Positions 47,048-57,911 are shown, counted from the stretch's first letter. The stretch: 64,000 nucleotides of DNA from Phytobacter massiliensis JC163 (GCF_000321045.1 NZ_HE578945.1:628179-692178); one strand, 5' to 3'. Made by a program: numbers and translations. Notes: generated from the letters alone by a model not told the origin.

Positions 47048-47845
47048 TTAATGTACGCGTTTTGCCTGCGAATCGGCAATAAAAGGCTGCGAACGCAAGC
47101 GGTTTAAAGGATCCTGACGGTAGAACTGGCAAAACCGCTGCCATAATGCCGGAAAACGTGGCGCGAACAGCTCAGGCGCGCTGAAAAAGTACTCGGATAA
47201 TACCGCAAAGCACTCTGCGGGGTCGGTAGCGGCGTAGGCGTCAATGCTGGCGGCGCTTTCGCCTACCAGGTCAATCTCATCCTGAATGTTGTCCATGGCG
47301 GCGTGAAGATCGTGCTCCCAGCCTGCAACTTCACGCAGCGGAATAAAAGGAATGCCGCTGGCGCGATCGCCATTGCGCGCATCCAGCTTGTGCGCCACTT
47401 CATGAACGATCAGGTTGAAGCCGGAAGCATCAAATGAATCCTGAATATCCAGCCAGTTCAGGACGATCGGCCCCTGCTGCCAGCTTTGTCCAGACTGTAC
47501 CATGCGCTGATTGTGCACCAGCCCGATATCATCTTCCCACTCATCATCCACAACAAAAGGGGCAGGGTAGATGAGCACTTCATGAAAACCGTCGAGCCAT
47601 TCAAGGCCAAGCTCCAGCACCGGCAGGCAAAACAGTAAGCCGATGCGCGCATTTTTAAGCGCATCCAGTTCAAACCCCTGCAGGGCGACCAGCCTTTTTT
47701 GCTGCAAAAAACGATCGGCAAGCTGCATCAGTTTTAACTGTTCATCAGATGAAAGATTCGCTAATACAGGGATCGCCAACGCTTCTTCCCACGGGAAATC
47801 GGCATCAGGCGTTGTATCCTTTGCTTTCCAGGGCCATTTAATCAT
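47048..47845 (-). CDS. mtfA: MtfA peptidase (Mlc titration factor)
   Basis: 265 residues as in E. coli MtfA. The zinc-peptidase motif HEVAH lies near residues 149-153 ([15 protein letters not shown]), with the C-terminal [12 protein letters not shown] helix providing the third ligand. MtfA binds the glucose repressor Mlc and so affects ptsG. Monocistronic on the minus strand. Confidence 0.95.
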   Translation of the reverse strand: MIKWPWKAKDTTPDADFPWEEALAIPVLANLSSDEQLKLMQLADRFLQQKRLVALQGFELDALKNARIGLLFCLPVLELGLEWLDGFHEVLIYPAPFVVDDEWEDDIGLVHNQRMVQSGQSWQQGPIVLNWLDIQDSFDASGFNLIVHEVAHKLDARNGDRASGIPFIPLREVAGWEHDLHAAMDNIQDEIDLVGESAASIDAYAATDPAECFAVLSEYFFSAPELFAPRFPALWQRFCQFYRQDPLNRLRSQPFIADSQAKRVH

Positions 47846-47938
47846 CGCTTTGCTCGTAAACTCGCCACTTGAAACAAATTAACGGAACAGGGGCTGTTAA
47901 AATGCCAAATTACCTGGCATCATTGCAACCATTGAAAC

Positions 47939-48028
47939 GGAGAGATGCCGGAGCGGCTGAACGGACCGGTCTCGAAAACCGGAGTAGGGGCAACTCTACC
48001 GGGGGTTCAAATCCCCCTCTCTCCGCCA
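47939..48028 (+). tRNA. serU: tRNA-Ser (CGA)
   Basis: 90 bases with long variable arm, anticodon CGA and encoded CCA; the sequence agrees with E. coli serU from memory. Confidence 0.96.
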
Positions 48029-48723
48029 CTTCACCTAACTTACTGTTTTTAAGTAAGCTTCATCGTCAGAACGCCTCATATCTATACGCCCTGATGTTAC
48101 ACATCGCCAACACATATGTCATGTGCCTATATCTCATAAAACGTAACCTGTTGGTAATGAGTCTGTACTTTTGGCGCGCTCGCCGGAAAGGCGAAAAAAT
48201 GCGCGGCCGATCCGCTGGATCGCCGGATTACGCAAGCCATTGGGTCATAAATGCTGCGTCAGGAATAATTTATTCATTATTCCGCATCGTGGTGGTGAAT
48301 ATTTGATCAGCAACAACCATATCAGTCCGGGAAAAGGATTTCCCTTGCTGTCTTTTTTTAAACATAAGGTCAGCAAGAAATATATTATTTCTTTAGGATT
48401 CTACCTAACTGGATTCTATTGGTATTTTTTCTCTGGATTAATTTTTCTTTGACGTAAATTTCTAACTTTATCCTATGGTTTTGTCTGAAAATTAAAAAAT
48501 AATGCAAATTACCAGGCTTATTCCTGGGGTTTATTCCTAATGCGATTGTATTACCTGTGCACGGATATTGTATTATTCGGGCCAGAGAAAGGCTAGCTAT
48601 CAACTATTTTCAATCTATTCATGAAAATAATATATTAGCGGCAAAAGTTTATTTTTAATCATAAAGCTAGTAAATGAAGCGGAGGGATGGATTTTCTCCT
48701 GGCCATCACTTTCCCGTCGGCCG
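48029..48723. other. about 700 bases between serU and the fimbrial operon
   Basis: AT-rich, with no convincing gene. zinT, msrPQ, hprRS and yodB, which I recall near this position in E. coli, are not present. It probably holds the promoter and leader of the fimbrial operon. Confidence 0.5.
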
Positions 48724-48746
48724 CCTCATAATAATGAGGGTTTTTA
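48724..48746 (+). terminator. terminator-like hairpin in the fimbrial leader
   Basis: CCTCAT-AATA-ATGAGG followed by GTTTTTATT, 25 bases before the start of the major fimbrial subunit. In this position it may attenuate transcription, unless the promoter lies between it and the gene. Confidence 0.6.
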
Positions 48747-48770
48747 TTAATATTTTATAAGGATATTAAA

Positions 48771-49325
48771 ATGAGTAAGCAATTGAAAAAAATCGCTGCT
48801 GTAGTGGCTTTGAGTATCTTACCCTGTGCCGCTTTTGCTGCACCGACCGTTACTTTTGAAGGAGAGGTGACCGATCAGACCTGTTCAGTAAACATTAATG
48901 GTCAAACTAACTCCGTAGTGATGTTGCCGACGGTCGCCGTGAGCGAATTTGGCTCGTCGTTAGCGCCCGGCCAGAAAGCAGGCATTACGCCTTTTACCAT
49001 CACGGTAAGTGACTGTACGGCTCCGGCAAGCGATCTTAACATTACGACGCAATTTTTGGGTTACGATGTCGATCCTTCCAGTGGCGTATTAGGCAATCGT
49101 GCAACAACGGATGCAGCAACCGGTTTTGGTATTCAGCTGACCACGTCAGGTACTGGCGGCACGGCTGTTGCTCTTAATGGCATAACGCCGGTACCCGGGC
49201 TGGTGTTGAAGCAGGGTAAAACCTCGGCCAGCTATGATTTTGGCGCCCAGTATTATGTTCTGAGTGCGACTGCCACTGCCGGTAAAATTACTGCCGTTGC
49301 GGAGTACACCGTTAGCTATTTGTAA
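48771..49325 (+). CDS. fimbrial major subunit
   Basis: 184 residues: signal peptide to AAFAA (about 23), FEGEVTDQTCSVNINGQ with the first of two Cys that form the pilin disulphide (the second in VSDCTAP), and a C-terminal donor-strand pattern AVAEYTVSYL. Chaperone-usher pilin. Ribosome site AAGGATATTAAA. First gene of the operon. Confidence 0.9.
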   Translation: MSKQLKKIAAVVALSILPCAAFAAPTVTFEGEVTDQTCSVNINGQTNSVVMLPTVAVSEFGSSLAPGQKAGITPFTITVSDCTAPASDLNITTQFLGYDVDPSSGVLGNRATTDAATGFGIQLTTSGTGGTAVALNGITPVPGLVLKQGKTSASYDFGAQYYVLSATATAGKITAVAEYTVSYL

Positions 49326-49332
49326 TAATTCT

Positions 49333-49356
49333 CTGGCTGCGCTACTGCGCAGCCAG
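49333..49356 (+). terminator. intercistronic hairpin after the major subunit
   Basis: CTGGCTGCGC-TACT-GCGCAGCCAG, followed by TCTCTTT. Hairpins here are common after major fimbrial genes and raise subunit expression relative to the assembly genes. Confidence 0.65.
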
Positions 49357-49484
49357 TCTCTTTACAGCACGTTAGCCCAGGATCTCGTCAGGCCGACCGA
49401 CACGAAGTTCAGGCCAGCTTGCCTTTTGTCGTTGCGAATCCATTAAAGCGGTTGTGAAAGAGCATTAATAGAAAGAGGCGAAGG

Positions 49485-50195
49485 ATGCGCAAATATCTTG
49501 CTACTGTACTAACGCTATTGCTCATTATGTGTAAGTACGCTGATGCCAGCGTCGTTATGACCGGGACGCGCGTTATCTATGACGGAAAAATGAATAGTAA
49601 AACTGTTCAACTGAAAAATCCGGATAAGCAGCCCTATATTGTACAAATTCAAACCGATAATGGTACACAAGCAAATCAGGCTGCGTCGGGAAATGACGAC
49701 TTCGTTGTTACGCCGCAAATATTCCGTATGGAACCAGGTAGCGCGCAATCAATCCGCCTGATGTATATTGGCAAGCCGCTTCCTGAAGATCGTGAATCAG
49801 TTTTTTATTTGAGCTTCACCCAGTTACCTGCTTTGAACAAGGAGAATTTGGGGGGCAACCAACTTGTTCTGGCTATTACCAACCGGGTAAAAATATTTTA
49901 TCGACCGAAAGGTCTCACTGGCGTCTCTGCTGATACACCGCAAAAACTGAGTTTTAGCCTGAGTGATAAACAGGTAAAAGTGGTCAATAGCGGCGGATAT
50001 TACGCGGTAGTACGGCATGCCACCCTGTTAACGAAAGGGCGCGAAATTACCCTTGCCAGCTCTACCATGGTGCCGCCTGAATCATCAGTAAACTGGACGC
50101 CCTCTGCGCCGGTGAGCAGCTTAAAAGGCGCGCGCCTGCGTCTGATCCTGGTCAATGACTACGGAATAGATACCGTAACCGAACGCACTCTGTAA
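49485..50195 (+). CDS. fimbrial periplasmic chaperone 1
   Basis: 236 residues, signal peptide, PapD-like: GTRVIYDGKMNSKTVQLKNPDKQPYIVQ, FRMEPGSAQSIRLMY and RESVFYLSFTQLPA, with the conserved Arg/Lys used to anchor pilin C-termini. Holds subunits in the periplasm until delivery to the usher. AAGAGGCGAAGG precedes ATG 49485. Confidence 0.92.
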   Translation: MRKYLATVLTLLLIMCKYADASVVMTGTRVIYDGKMNSKTVQLKNPDKQPYIVQIQTDNGTQANQAASGNDDFVVTPQIFRMEPGSAQSIRLMYIGKPLPEDRESVFYLSFTQLPALNKENLGGNQLVLAITNRVKIFYRPKGLTGVSADTPQKLSFSLSDKQVKVVNSGGYYAVVRHATLLTKGREITLASSTMVPPESSVNWTPSAPVSSLKGARLRLILVNDYGIDTVTERTL

Positions 50196-50234
50196 GGCAA
50201 AAAAAAGACATCATATAGCCTGAGGAGGATAAAG

Positions 50235-52778
50235 GTGAGGAGCACAATAATTATATGTTCAGTCTTAGCGTCAATATCCGTAGCCTATGCGAGTGAGGAT
50301 CAAGGCGGATTACCTCCCGGCTCTTCATTGACAGATGAATATACTTTTGAGCCTGAGCTTTTTCGTGGCGGAAGATTTAGCCAGACCGCACTCGCAGCAT
50401 TAGCGAAAAAAATAATGTCGCGCCCGGGAAATATAAAGTTGCTGTATATGTTAACGGTAAATTTATTGATGACGTTAATGTTGAATTTGTGAAGGCAGAT
50501 GGCGACACTACCTCTCTCTGCCTGCGACCCGAGATCTACAAGAGCGCGGGTATAAAATTAGCGCCTGAGCTACATTCCCGCCTGAAACCGTTAGCGGAGT
50601 GCCTCCTTTTTACGCAAATGGTGAAAGGCGGCAGCGTTAATATGAATCTTCCGCAGCTAAGGCTTGACCTCAGCGTACCGCAGCTTGCCATGAATAATCT
50701 TCCGAGGGGATATGTCAATCCTGATGACCTCGACGCAGGCGCATCCATCGGTTTTATAAACTATATTGCCAACTATTATCATGTCTCTTATTCCGAGGAG
50801 AATGTACGGAACCAGGACTCGTCCTGGGCATCGTTTAGTGGCGGTATCAATTTAGGCAAATGGCAATATCGACAATTATCTAACCTGAACTGGACGCGTG
50901 AGAGCGGCAGTGAATGGAAGAACATCCGAAGCTATATCCAGCGACCGTTACCAAAACTGGGCAGCCAGATGAGCATGGGCGAACTGATTACATCAGGGCG
51001 CTTTTTTTCAGGGCTAAATTATAACGGCGTCTCGCTCGAGACAGATGACAGGATGCTTCCTGATTCTATGCGCGGATATGCGCCTGTTATCAGGGGGGTA
51101 GCGGCAACGAACGCGAAAGTATCCGTTCGCCAGAATAATCAGGAAATCTATCAAACTACCGTCTCACCCGGCGCTTTTGAAATCACCGATCTTTACCCGA
51201 CAAGCTTTAGCGGCGATCTGGATGTCACCATAACCGAAGCTGATGGTTCGATTAGTCAGTTTAGCGTGCCCTTTTCCGCTGTTCCCGAGTCGATGAGGCC
51301 CGGTATCTCCCATTTTAATATGGAGGTCGGGAAAACACGTGACAGCGGCGATGAGTCGCTGTTTGGCGATATCACCTGGCAGCATGGCCTCAGCAATACG
51401 GTTACGGTTAATAGCGGGTTACGCATTGCGGACGCTTACCAGGCCGCGATGTTGGGAGGCGTCTATGGAAGCTGGCTCGGCGCCTGGGGAATGGATGTCA
51501 CCTGGTCACGCGCCAGTCTTCCCGACACGGGCTATACCGAAGGGTGGATGACGCATCTGTCATGGAGTAAAACTTTCCAGGCTACCAACACCACTGTTTC
51601 GCTTGCAGGCTATCGATACTCTACCAGCGGTTATCGCGATCTGAGCGATGTACTCGGGGTCCGTGAGGCTGCCAGATCGGGCAGCGACTGGCAATCCACC
51701 ACTTATCAGCAGCAGTCTCGCTTTGATATCTCTCTGAGCCAGAGTATGGGGGACTATGGCAATCTGTTTTTATCAGGGTCAACGCAAAATTATCGTGACG
51801 GTCGCACAAGAGATACGCAACTGCAGTTTGGTTACAGCAATGTATTTTCGGTGTGAGCACCAACCTCTCTATCGCCCGTCAGCGAAATGGCGGCTATGAC
51901 GACGACAGTAAAATGCAGACGGTAACGGCACTTTCATTTTCGATACCGCTTAGTCGCTTTGGCGCACGGGCTCCAACGTTAAGTACCTCATGGACACGCA
52001 CGAAGGATGGCGGCGACCAGTACCAGAGTGCTTTATCGGGTACCCTCGATGAGCGGGGCACTGCAAGCTACGGCATCAACGTTAGCCGCGACGAGCAATA
52101 TAACAATACGGTATTCAGTGGAAACCTGCAGAAGCGACTTCCTGTGACGACCTTAGGGATGAACGCCTCTAAAGGAGAAGATTACTGGCAGGCGTCGGCG
52201 AATGCTCAGGGCGCGCTGGCGATTCATTCCGGCGGCATTACGCTGGGGCCTTATTTAAGCGATACCTTTGCACTGGTCGAAGCAAAAGGGGCTGAGGGGG
52301 CGAATGTGCTCAATGCTCAGCAGGTGACGATCGATAGCCACGGATACGCGCTTGTGCCTTCCTTAACGCCTTACCGTTATAACCGCATTACGCTTGACCC
52401 GCAAAATATGGATGGCAATGCCGAGCTCATCGAAAGTGAAAAACGGGTGGCGCCGCTGTCAGGTTCAGCGAGCAAAGTGATTTTTCGAACCCGTAGCGGC
52501 ACTGCGCTGTTGATCAAGGCGCACTTCCCTGGCGGCGAACCGCTGCCACTGGGTGCGGATGTGCTCGACGACGACGGTAACGTTATCGGAATGACGGGTC
52601 AGAACGGGCAGATCTACGTCCGCAGCGAAAAAATAAAGGCGATTTTATTGTTCGCTGGGGCGAGAGCCCGGATGAGCGCTGCTATTTACCTTTCAATATT
52701 ACCGATGTTGAATCTGAACAGCCTATGGTCAGATTAGCAGCGGTCTGTTCAGTCAGAATGAACCGGAGCGAACAATGA
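50235..52778 (+). pseudogene. fimbrial outer-membrane usher, three one-base frameshifts
   Basis: Reads as three frames (50235-50492, 50489-51856, 51853-52737). One extra base at each of the A7 run at 50406-50412, the T4 run near 51845 and the A6 run near 52632 restores a single 848-residue usher: signal peptide, EYTFEPELFRGGRFSQ N-terminal domain, beta barrel with plug, and C-terminal domain ending MVRLAAVCSVRMNRSEQ with stop at 52776-52778 overlapping the adhesin ATG. The whole sequence is otherwise well preserved. Either the fimbria is no longer made or the assembly has homopolymer errors. Confidence 0.88.
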
Positions 52779-54115
52779 AAAATAAAGCGCTAATTGTCAA
52801 AATATGTGGAGCGCTACTGTTAATTTTTGCCGCTATGCCCGGCTGGGGGAGCTGTAAACGAACCGGCGCAACCCAGACAGAAGACAGCCGAACGGCCATT
52901 ATCCCTTTTGGTAAAATTAACTTAACGGATGAATATTTCGTACCCTACGGCTCTCTATTAGGAAGTGTGGTCGTTCCGCCCACTAACTACACCTATGGCG
53001 GGGCGAATGGTTCTACCGTACTTTGGGAGTGTGATGAAGCCGATCTGAGTAACATCTATTTTCTGGTTGCCACCAATGGCGACGATCGGGTAGGCGGGTA
53101 TTACGATATTGGCGGCAGTGACGGGTTAACAGACGTTTACGCGACGTGGTTTGCTCATGTGGGGATCCGCCAGACCATGGCCGGCGTGACCTTAACCCGA
53201 TACTGGCAAAAAGTCCCGGTTACCAGCTGGAATAAAACGTCTGACGGCAAGATACAGATTCGTTTGCAGGATATTCCGCCGCTACAGGCTGAGATATTTC
53301 GCGTAACCGATCTGCCGGGGACGGCGGCAGCATCCTACTACTGCGGTAACAATAATTATGATGGTTCAGGGATTGCCTATGGAAGCAGTACCGGCAAAAC
53401 GTATACCTGTACGCAGCCAAATAGCTATATTCAGCTTTCCGGAGACTCCACGGTCAGTTTTGCTTTTGCCCACGATCTTCCCGGAGAAGACAGCGCCAGA
53501 TATTTTGATTTCTGGGGAGTGGATAATGGCTTTGGCTATGGGATGCGCAGCCAGAACGCTATCTATAGCGTGCCGACCTGCGTAGCCCGTAGCGCGGACC
53601 CGGTCGTGATGTTACCCACCATCTCCGTACCTGAACTGGAAAATGGCGGGGGAGCCAGCTCCACGTTCTCGGTTCAGGTGGAGTGTAGCGACTCGGCTAA
53701 ATCCGGCGTAGGCGATACGCAAACTGCCATAGGGATTCAGGTTTCCGAGGGGGCCTACAGCGCGGCGAAATCGCTTGGTCTGGTTAACAGTAGCGGCGGG
53801 GTAAGCGCGCTGGTCTCGGACAATTATTACTCTCCTGATATGGCCAAAGGCGTCGGGATTACGCTGGCGCATAGCGATAATCCCGGCCAGGCGCTCACTC
53901 TGGTAGGTCAGCCGGGAATAGCGACCATGACGCCGGGGGGAAATAACGCCGGCTGGTATCCTGTTCTGCTGGGGGCGACCAAAGCGGGGAGTGTGAAAAG
54001 TGGGTACACCTATTACACCTATTCATTCATAGCGACACTCAAGAAGCTGAATGGCCAGACGGTCACACCGGGTAAAGTGCATGCCACGGCCTACGTGCTG
54101 GTGAAAATGCAATGA
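52775..54115 (+). CDS. two-domain fimbrial tip adhesin
   Basis: 446 residues: signal peptide, an N-terminal lectin-like domain (about 25-270, several Cys and aromatic residues) and a C-terminal pilin domain (from about VPTCVARSADPVVMLPTISV) ending in the typical alternating donor strand HATAYVLVKMQ. Binds the receptor at the fimbrial tip. Ligand unknown. GGAGCGAACA precedes the ATG; chaperone 2 overlaps the stop. Confidence 0.85.
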   Translation: MKNKALIVKICGALLLIFAAMPGWGSCKRTGATQTEDSRTAIIPFGKINLTDEYFVPYGSLLGSVVVPPTNYTYGGANGSTVLWECDEADLSNIYFLVATNGDDRVGGYYDIGGSDGLTDVYATWFAHVGIRQTMAGVTLTRYWQKVPVTSWNKTSDGKIQIRLQDIPPLQAEIFRVTDLPGTAAASYYCGNNNYDGSGIAYGSSTGKTYTCTQPNSYIQLSGDSTVSFAFAHDLPGEDSARYFDFWGVDNGFGYGMRSQNAIYSVPTCVARSADPVVMLPTISVPELENGGGASSTFSVQVECSDSAKSGVGDTQTAIGIQVSEGAYSAAKSLGLVNSSGGVSALVSDNYYSPDMAKGVGITLAHSDNPGQALTLVGQPGIATMTPGGNNAGWYPVLLGATKAGSVKSGYTYYTYSFIATLKKLNGQTVTPGKVHATAYVLVKMQ

Positions 54116-54837
54116 AGAAAAAGCACTTAATCTGGCTGTTGAGCTTTTTAATGGCGCCGCCGCTCCACGCCGGGATTATGCCCGCCGGGACGCGGGTCAT
54201 TTATCATGCGGAAAATCGTGAACGCAGCTTAATGCTGGCCAACACCAATACCTACCCTGTGATAGTGCAGAGCTGGATAGACAAAGGTGAAGGAAACCCG
54301 GATGCAGCCGATGCACCCTTTGTCGTATTACCGGCGGTGTTTCGTCTGTTACCTGGAGCGCGGCAGGGACTGCGTATTATTTATAACGGCGATCCGCTCC
54401 CTCAGGATCGTGAATCCGTCTTCTGGATCAACCTCTACGAGATCCCACCCGTAACAAAAAATAGCGCTGCGCCTGCACATTTAACCGTGGCGATGAACAC
54501 CCAGTTGAAACTCTTCTGGCGGCCAAAGGCAATCACCTTAACCCCTGAGGAGGCCGTTGAAAAACTGGCGTTTCGTCTGGTTGCTGATGGAACACGCTGG
54601 GAGGTTGAATGTGATAACCCGACGCCGCTGAATATCTCTTTTAGCTCAATCACCCTTCTGAACGGGAAAGCTGAACGCAATGTCACGGCGCAAACCGATA
54701 TGATGACCCCCGCGTTTAGCAAGCGCCGTTACCCCATCGATTTACACAGCGTTTCCCCGGCAGCACAGCAGGTTCGTTTTCATTACCTTAATGATGAAGG
54801 CGGAATGCTGGCGCGGACAACGCCTCTTCGCCGCTAG
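54112..54837 (+). CDS. fimbrial periplasmic chaperone 2
   Basis: 241 residues, PapD-like with signal peptide, GTRVIYHAENRERSLMLANTNTYPVIVQSWID and RLLPGARQGLRIIYNGDPLPQDRESVFWINLYEIPP. A second chaperone placed after the adhesin suggests specialisation for the tip subunit. Start overlaps the adhesin stop (ATGA). Confidence 0.92.
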   Translation: MKKKHLIWLLSFLMAPPLHAGIMPAGTRVIYHAENRERSLMLANTNTYPVIVQSWIDKGEGNPDAADAPFVVLPAVFRLLPGARQGLRIIYNGDPLPQDRESVFWINLYEIPPVTKNSAAPAHLTVAMNTQLKLFWRPKAITLTPEEAVEKLAFRLVADGTRWEVECDNPTPLNISFSSITLLNGKAERNVTAQTDMMTPAFSKRRYPIDLHSVSPAAQQVRFHYLNDEGGMLARTTPLRR

Positions 54838-54854
54838 CGCCTTTTCAGGCGCAT

Positions 54855-54880
54855 AAAAAAGCCCGCTCGAGGCGGGCTTG
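54855..54880. terminator. bidirectional terminator between chaperone 2 and porin
   Basis: AAAAAAGCCCGCT-CG-AGGCGGGCTTG: stem of seven pairs with a six-T run on the porin (minus) strand. It ends the porin gene and may also stop the fimbrial operon. Confidence 0.85.
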
Positions 54881-54895
54881 TCACGATTAGCCAGA

Positions 54896-56113
54896 TTAGA
54901 ACTGGTAAACCATACCGATACCAACTACATCGTCAGTTGCGATGCCGTTAGCTTTGTAGAATTTAGCGTCTTCATCCAGCAGGTTGATTTTGTAATCAAT
55001 ATAGGTGGAGAAGTTTTTGTTGAAGTAGTAGGTCGCGCCAACATCAATGTAGTTCACCAGCTCCTGGTCGGTCAGGTGAGCGCCATGTTCGTTGTAGTGT
55101 ACGCCAACGTCGATACCGTTAGAGTAAACCCACGCCAGAGACGGACGCAGGCCGAAGTCGAACTGGTACTGCGCGGTAACTTCAAAGTTCTGCGTTTTGT
55201 TGGCGATACCATATGATGTGCTTTGATCACTGCCACCAAACGGCGTCATGTTACGGGTTTCCGCATACATCATCGCCAGGTAGACGTTGTTAGCATCATA
55301 TTTTACACCAACGGTCCATGCATCAGCCTTGTCACCGCCAGCAGCGACGGCAGCATTGTGGGAGCGGTTACCATAATGATTGAATACCGTTCCACCAACA
55401 CCTTCCTGGGAGTTGGTACGGTCAGAGGAGGAGTAAGCGGCACCCACGCTCAGGCCCTGCAGTTCAGCAACCGCGCTGCCAAAGTCGTAGGTGGTGGAGA
55501 TACCAAAACCGTCGCCGTTCTGATTGCGGACATTTTTATGACCGTTTTTGGTCCCTTCCTGATCTTCTGTCGTGTTCTCACCTTCGTTGTTGCCCTGGTA
55601 CTGCAGCGCCAGCGCCCAGCCGTCAACCTGACCGAAGAAGTCAGAGGTACGGAAGGTGGCCACGTTATTGGTACGGCCGGTCATGTAGTTATCGGTGTAG
55701 GTGTAGGAGTCGCCACCGAAGACCGGCAGCATATCGGTCCATGCTTCAACGTCGTAAACGACGCCGTAGTTACGGCCGTAATCAAAGGAGCCGACGTTTG
55801 CGAATTTCAGGCCGGCGAATGCCAGACGGTTGAAGGATTTATCACCTGCGCCTTCGGTATCGTTAGCATAGGTTTTGTATTCCCAGCGACCGTAGCCGAT
55901 CAGCATATCGTTGATCTGGGTTTCGCCTTTGAAACCAATCTGTACATAGGTTTCATCGCCGTCGTCACCCGGGTTGTCAGAGAAAGTATGACGCGCATCA
56001 ACTTTACCGTAAAAGTCTACTTTATTGCCGTTTTTGTTGTAGATTTCCGCCGCGTTGGCCGCGCCTGCGACTAATAAAGCGGGTACCAGAATTGCCAGAA
56101 CTTTTCTTTTCAT
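54896..56113 (-). CDS. OmpC/OmpF-family general porin (YedS/OmpS-like)
   Basis: 405 residues, signal peptide to GAANA (about 21), mature start [23 protein letters not shown] and terminal GIGMVYQF, a classical 16-strand trimeric porin. The loop between PVFGG and [13 protein letters not shown] is the constriction loop. In E. coli a porin pseudogene (yedS) lies at the same place, before yedJ. The long extracellular loop with [18 protein letters not shown] is unusual and probably surface exposed. Confidence 0.9.
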   Translation of the reverse strand: MKRKVLAILVPALLVAGAANAAEIYNKNGNKVDFYGKVDARHTFSDNPGDDGDETYVQIGFKGETQINDMLIGYGRWEYKTYANDTEGAGDKSFNRLAFAGLKFANVGSFDYGRNYGVVYDVEAWTDMLPVFGGDSYTYTDNYMTGRTNNVATFRTSDFFGQVDGWALALQYQGNNEGENTTEDQEGTKNGHKNVRNQNGDGFGISTTYDFGSAVAELQGLSVGAAYSSSDRTNSQEGVGGTVFNHYGNRSHNAAVAAGGDKADAWTVGVKYDANNVYLAMMYAETRNMTPFGGSDQSTSYGIANKTQNFEVTAQYQFDFGLRPSLAWVYSNGIDVGVHYNEHGAHLTDQELVNYIDVGATYYFNKNFSTYIDYKINLLDEDAKFYKANGIATDDVVGIGMVYQF

Positions 56114-56700
56114 AATCTATTCCCTTGAGATCATAATTTATATGAATAATGTAAATTCATCCGAAATTACAAGTGGAATACTATTCTATTAAGTTCATTT
56201 ATTTTTACGGTTAAAATGTAACTAAATTCTTTAAAAGATTGCAAAATGTTTCAGAATAGGTTGGTATAAATAGAGTGAATGGTTTTATTTGTGATATTCA
56301 TGAGGATGATTTTAAAGTGATTTTCGTGATTTATGGTTTTTTGGTGTGTATTCACCAAAATAATAGAATTAAGAATAAGTATGATTTTTCAAAATGAGTT
56401 GAGAAAAATAAGGTTGGCGAAAGGTAAAAAAATCCGGCGCGTTTGCCGGAGATCCCTAATAAAGGAAAGAAGAGTGATGATGATACTCGAAGCAGCTCTG
56501 GTAGAGCAGGGGTAATAATGCCACAGAATTGTATTTGATTATATACTGGCCGCGCTGTTTTTATTATTCATTTATGCAATGTAGTTAAACGATATATTCA
56601 TATTAAAAATAAATTGTTGCGACACTGCTACCTAAAGCGCCATTCTGCGCCCATGCGGGCGAAAAATGCTATGGTTACCTTTTTCTGTAAAGGAGGAAGT
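56114..56700. other. 590-base AT-rich region upstream of the porin
   Basis: Probably the porin regulatory region. yedR, present here in E. coli, is not seen. A 60-codon plus-strand frame (56333-56515) is Arg/Lys/Ile-rich and lacks a ribosome site; I do not call it. Confidence 0.5.
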
Positions 56701-57405
56701 ATGACAGTATCCCGGTGGCAACAGCGCTTCGATCTCTGGCTTGCGGAGCACAGCGGTCAGGCTGATGCTGCGCACGATGCCGCCCACGTCCGCCGGGTGT
56801 GGCGCACGGCCCGCTATTTGATGGCGGGGGAGCAGGTAGACGAAGTGGTAATCCTTACCGCCTGCTATTTCCACGATATTGTCTCGCTGGCGAAAAACCA
56901 TCCCCAGCGCCACCTTGCATCAAAGATGGCGGCAGACAAAACCGAAACGATCCTTAAAACCTGTTTTGCCGACTTTCCTGAATACCGCTATGCGCCGCTG
57001 CGCCATGCCATCGAGGCCCATAGCTTTAGCGCCGGCATCGCGCCGCAAACTCTGGAAGCGAAAATAGTGCAGGATGCTGACCGGCTGGAAGCGCTTGGCG
57101 CTATCGGCCTTGCGCGGGTGTTTGCGGTTGCAGGCTCGCTGGATATTGCGCTCTTTGATAGCGACGATCCTTTTGCACAACGCCGGGCGCTGGACGACAG
57201 GCGTTACGCCCTTGACCACTTTCGCAGTAAACTGCTGCGGCTGCCTGCCACCATGCAGACGGCAAAAGGCCGGGCGCTCGCACAGTCTAATGCCAATTAC
57301 CTGGTACAGTTTATGGGCAAGCTGGCAGCCGAGCTACAGGGCGATTTCAACGGGGTGGATGCCGATGTGCTCGAACGGTTCACCCTGCGCGACACGGTCT
57401 GCTAA
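56701..57405 (+). CDS. yedJ: YedJ, HD-domain phosphohydrolase
   Basis: 234 residues from ATG 56701, preceded by AAAGGAGGAAGT. HD-domain ligands in [16 protein letters not shown] and [11 protein letters not shown], later [17 protein letters not shown]. Predicted metal-dependent phosphohydrolase of unknown substrate. vsr begins 12 bases after the stop. Confidence 0.93.
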   Translation: MTVSRWQQRFDLWLAEHSGQADAAHDAAHVRRVWRTARYLMAGEQVDEVVILTACYFHDIVSLAKNHPQRHLASKMAADKTETILKTCFADFPEYRYAPLRHAIEAHSFSAGIAPQTLEAKIVQDADRLEALGAIGLARVFAVAGSLDIALFDSDDPFAQRRALDDRRYALDHFRSKLLRLPATMQTAKGRALAQSNANYLVQFMGKLAAELQGDFNGVDADVLERFTLRDTVC

Positions 57406-57416
57406 TAAGGGGCGCT

Positions 57417-57911
57417 ATGGCGGATGTACATGATAAGGCGACGCGCAGCAAAAATATGCGCGCTATCGCAACCCGGGACACGGCAATTGAAAAACGCCTC
57501 GCCGGGCTGCTGGAATCGCTTGGGCTGGCCTGGCGCGCTCAGGATGCCGCGCTACCGGGCCGCCCGGATTTCGTCGTTGACGAATACCGCTGCGTCATCT
57601 TCGCCCACGGGTGTTTCTGGCACCACCACGATTGCCACCTGTTTAAAGTTCCGGCGACGCGCACTGACTTCTGGATGGAGAAAATTGGCAAGAACGTGGA
57701 GCGGGACGCCAGAGATTTCGCCCTGCTGCGCGAGCGAGGGTGGCGCGTGCTGATTGTCTGGGAGTGCGCCCTGCGCGGCCGTCTGAAACTCACTGACGAA
57801 GCGCTGAGCGAGCGGCTGGAAGAGTGGATCTGCGACGGCGACGCCGCCGCGCAGATCGACACAAAAGGCATCAAGCGGCTTAACGCGGCTTCTTCGTCTC
57901 ACAAGGGGTAA
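57417..57911 (+). CDS. vsr: Vsr very-short-patch mismatch endonuclease
   Basis: 164 residues. Starts with KATRSKNMRAI, has the catalytic Asp in LPGRPDFVVDEYRCVIFAHGCFWHHHDCHLF with the zinc-binding Cys/His set, and ends with an extra ten residues relative to E. coli Vsr (156). Vsr nicks 5' of T in T:G mismatches made by deamination of Dcm-methylated cytosines. dcm, which in E. coli lies just upstream and overlaps vsr, is absent here. The 3' end overlaps yedA by 32 bases tail to tail. Confidence 0.95.
   Translation: MADVHDKATRSKNMRAIATRDTAIEKRLAGLLESLGLAWRAQDAALPGRPDFVVDEYRCVIFAHGCFWHHHDCHLFKVPATRTDFWMEKIGKNVERDARDFALLRERGWRVLIVWECALRGRLKLTDEALSERLEEWICDGDAAAQIDTKGIKRLNAASSSHKG

Noticed and set aside
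54878..56074. Long plus-strand frames opposite the porin gene
   Set aside because: Typical antisense frames of a porin with regular codon use; the minus-strand porin is clear.
56333..56515. 60-codon basic frame upstream of the porin
   Set aside because: Biased AT-rich codons, no ribosome site, no resemblance to a known small protein.
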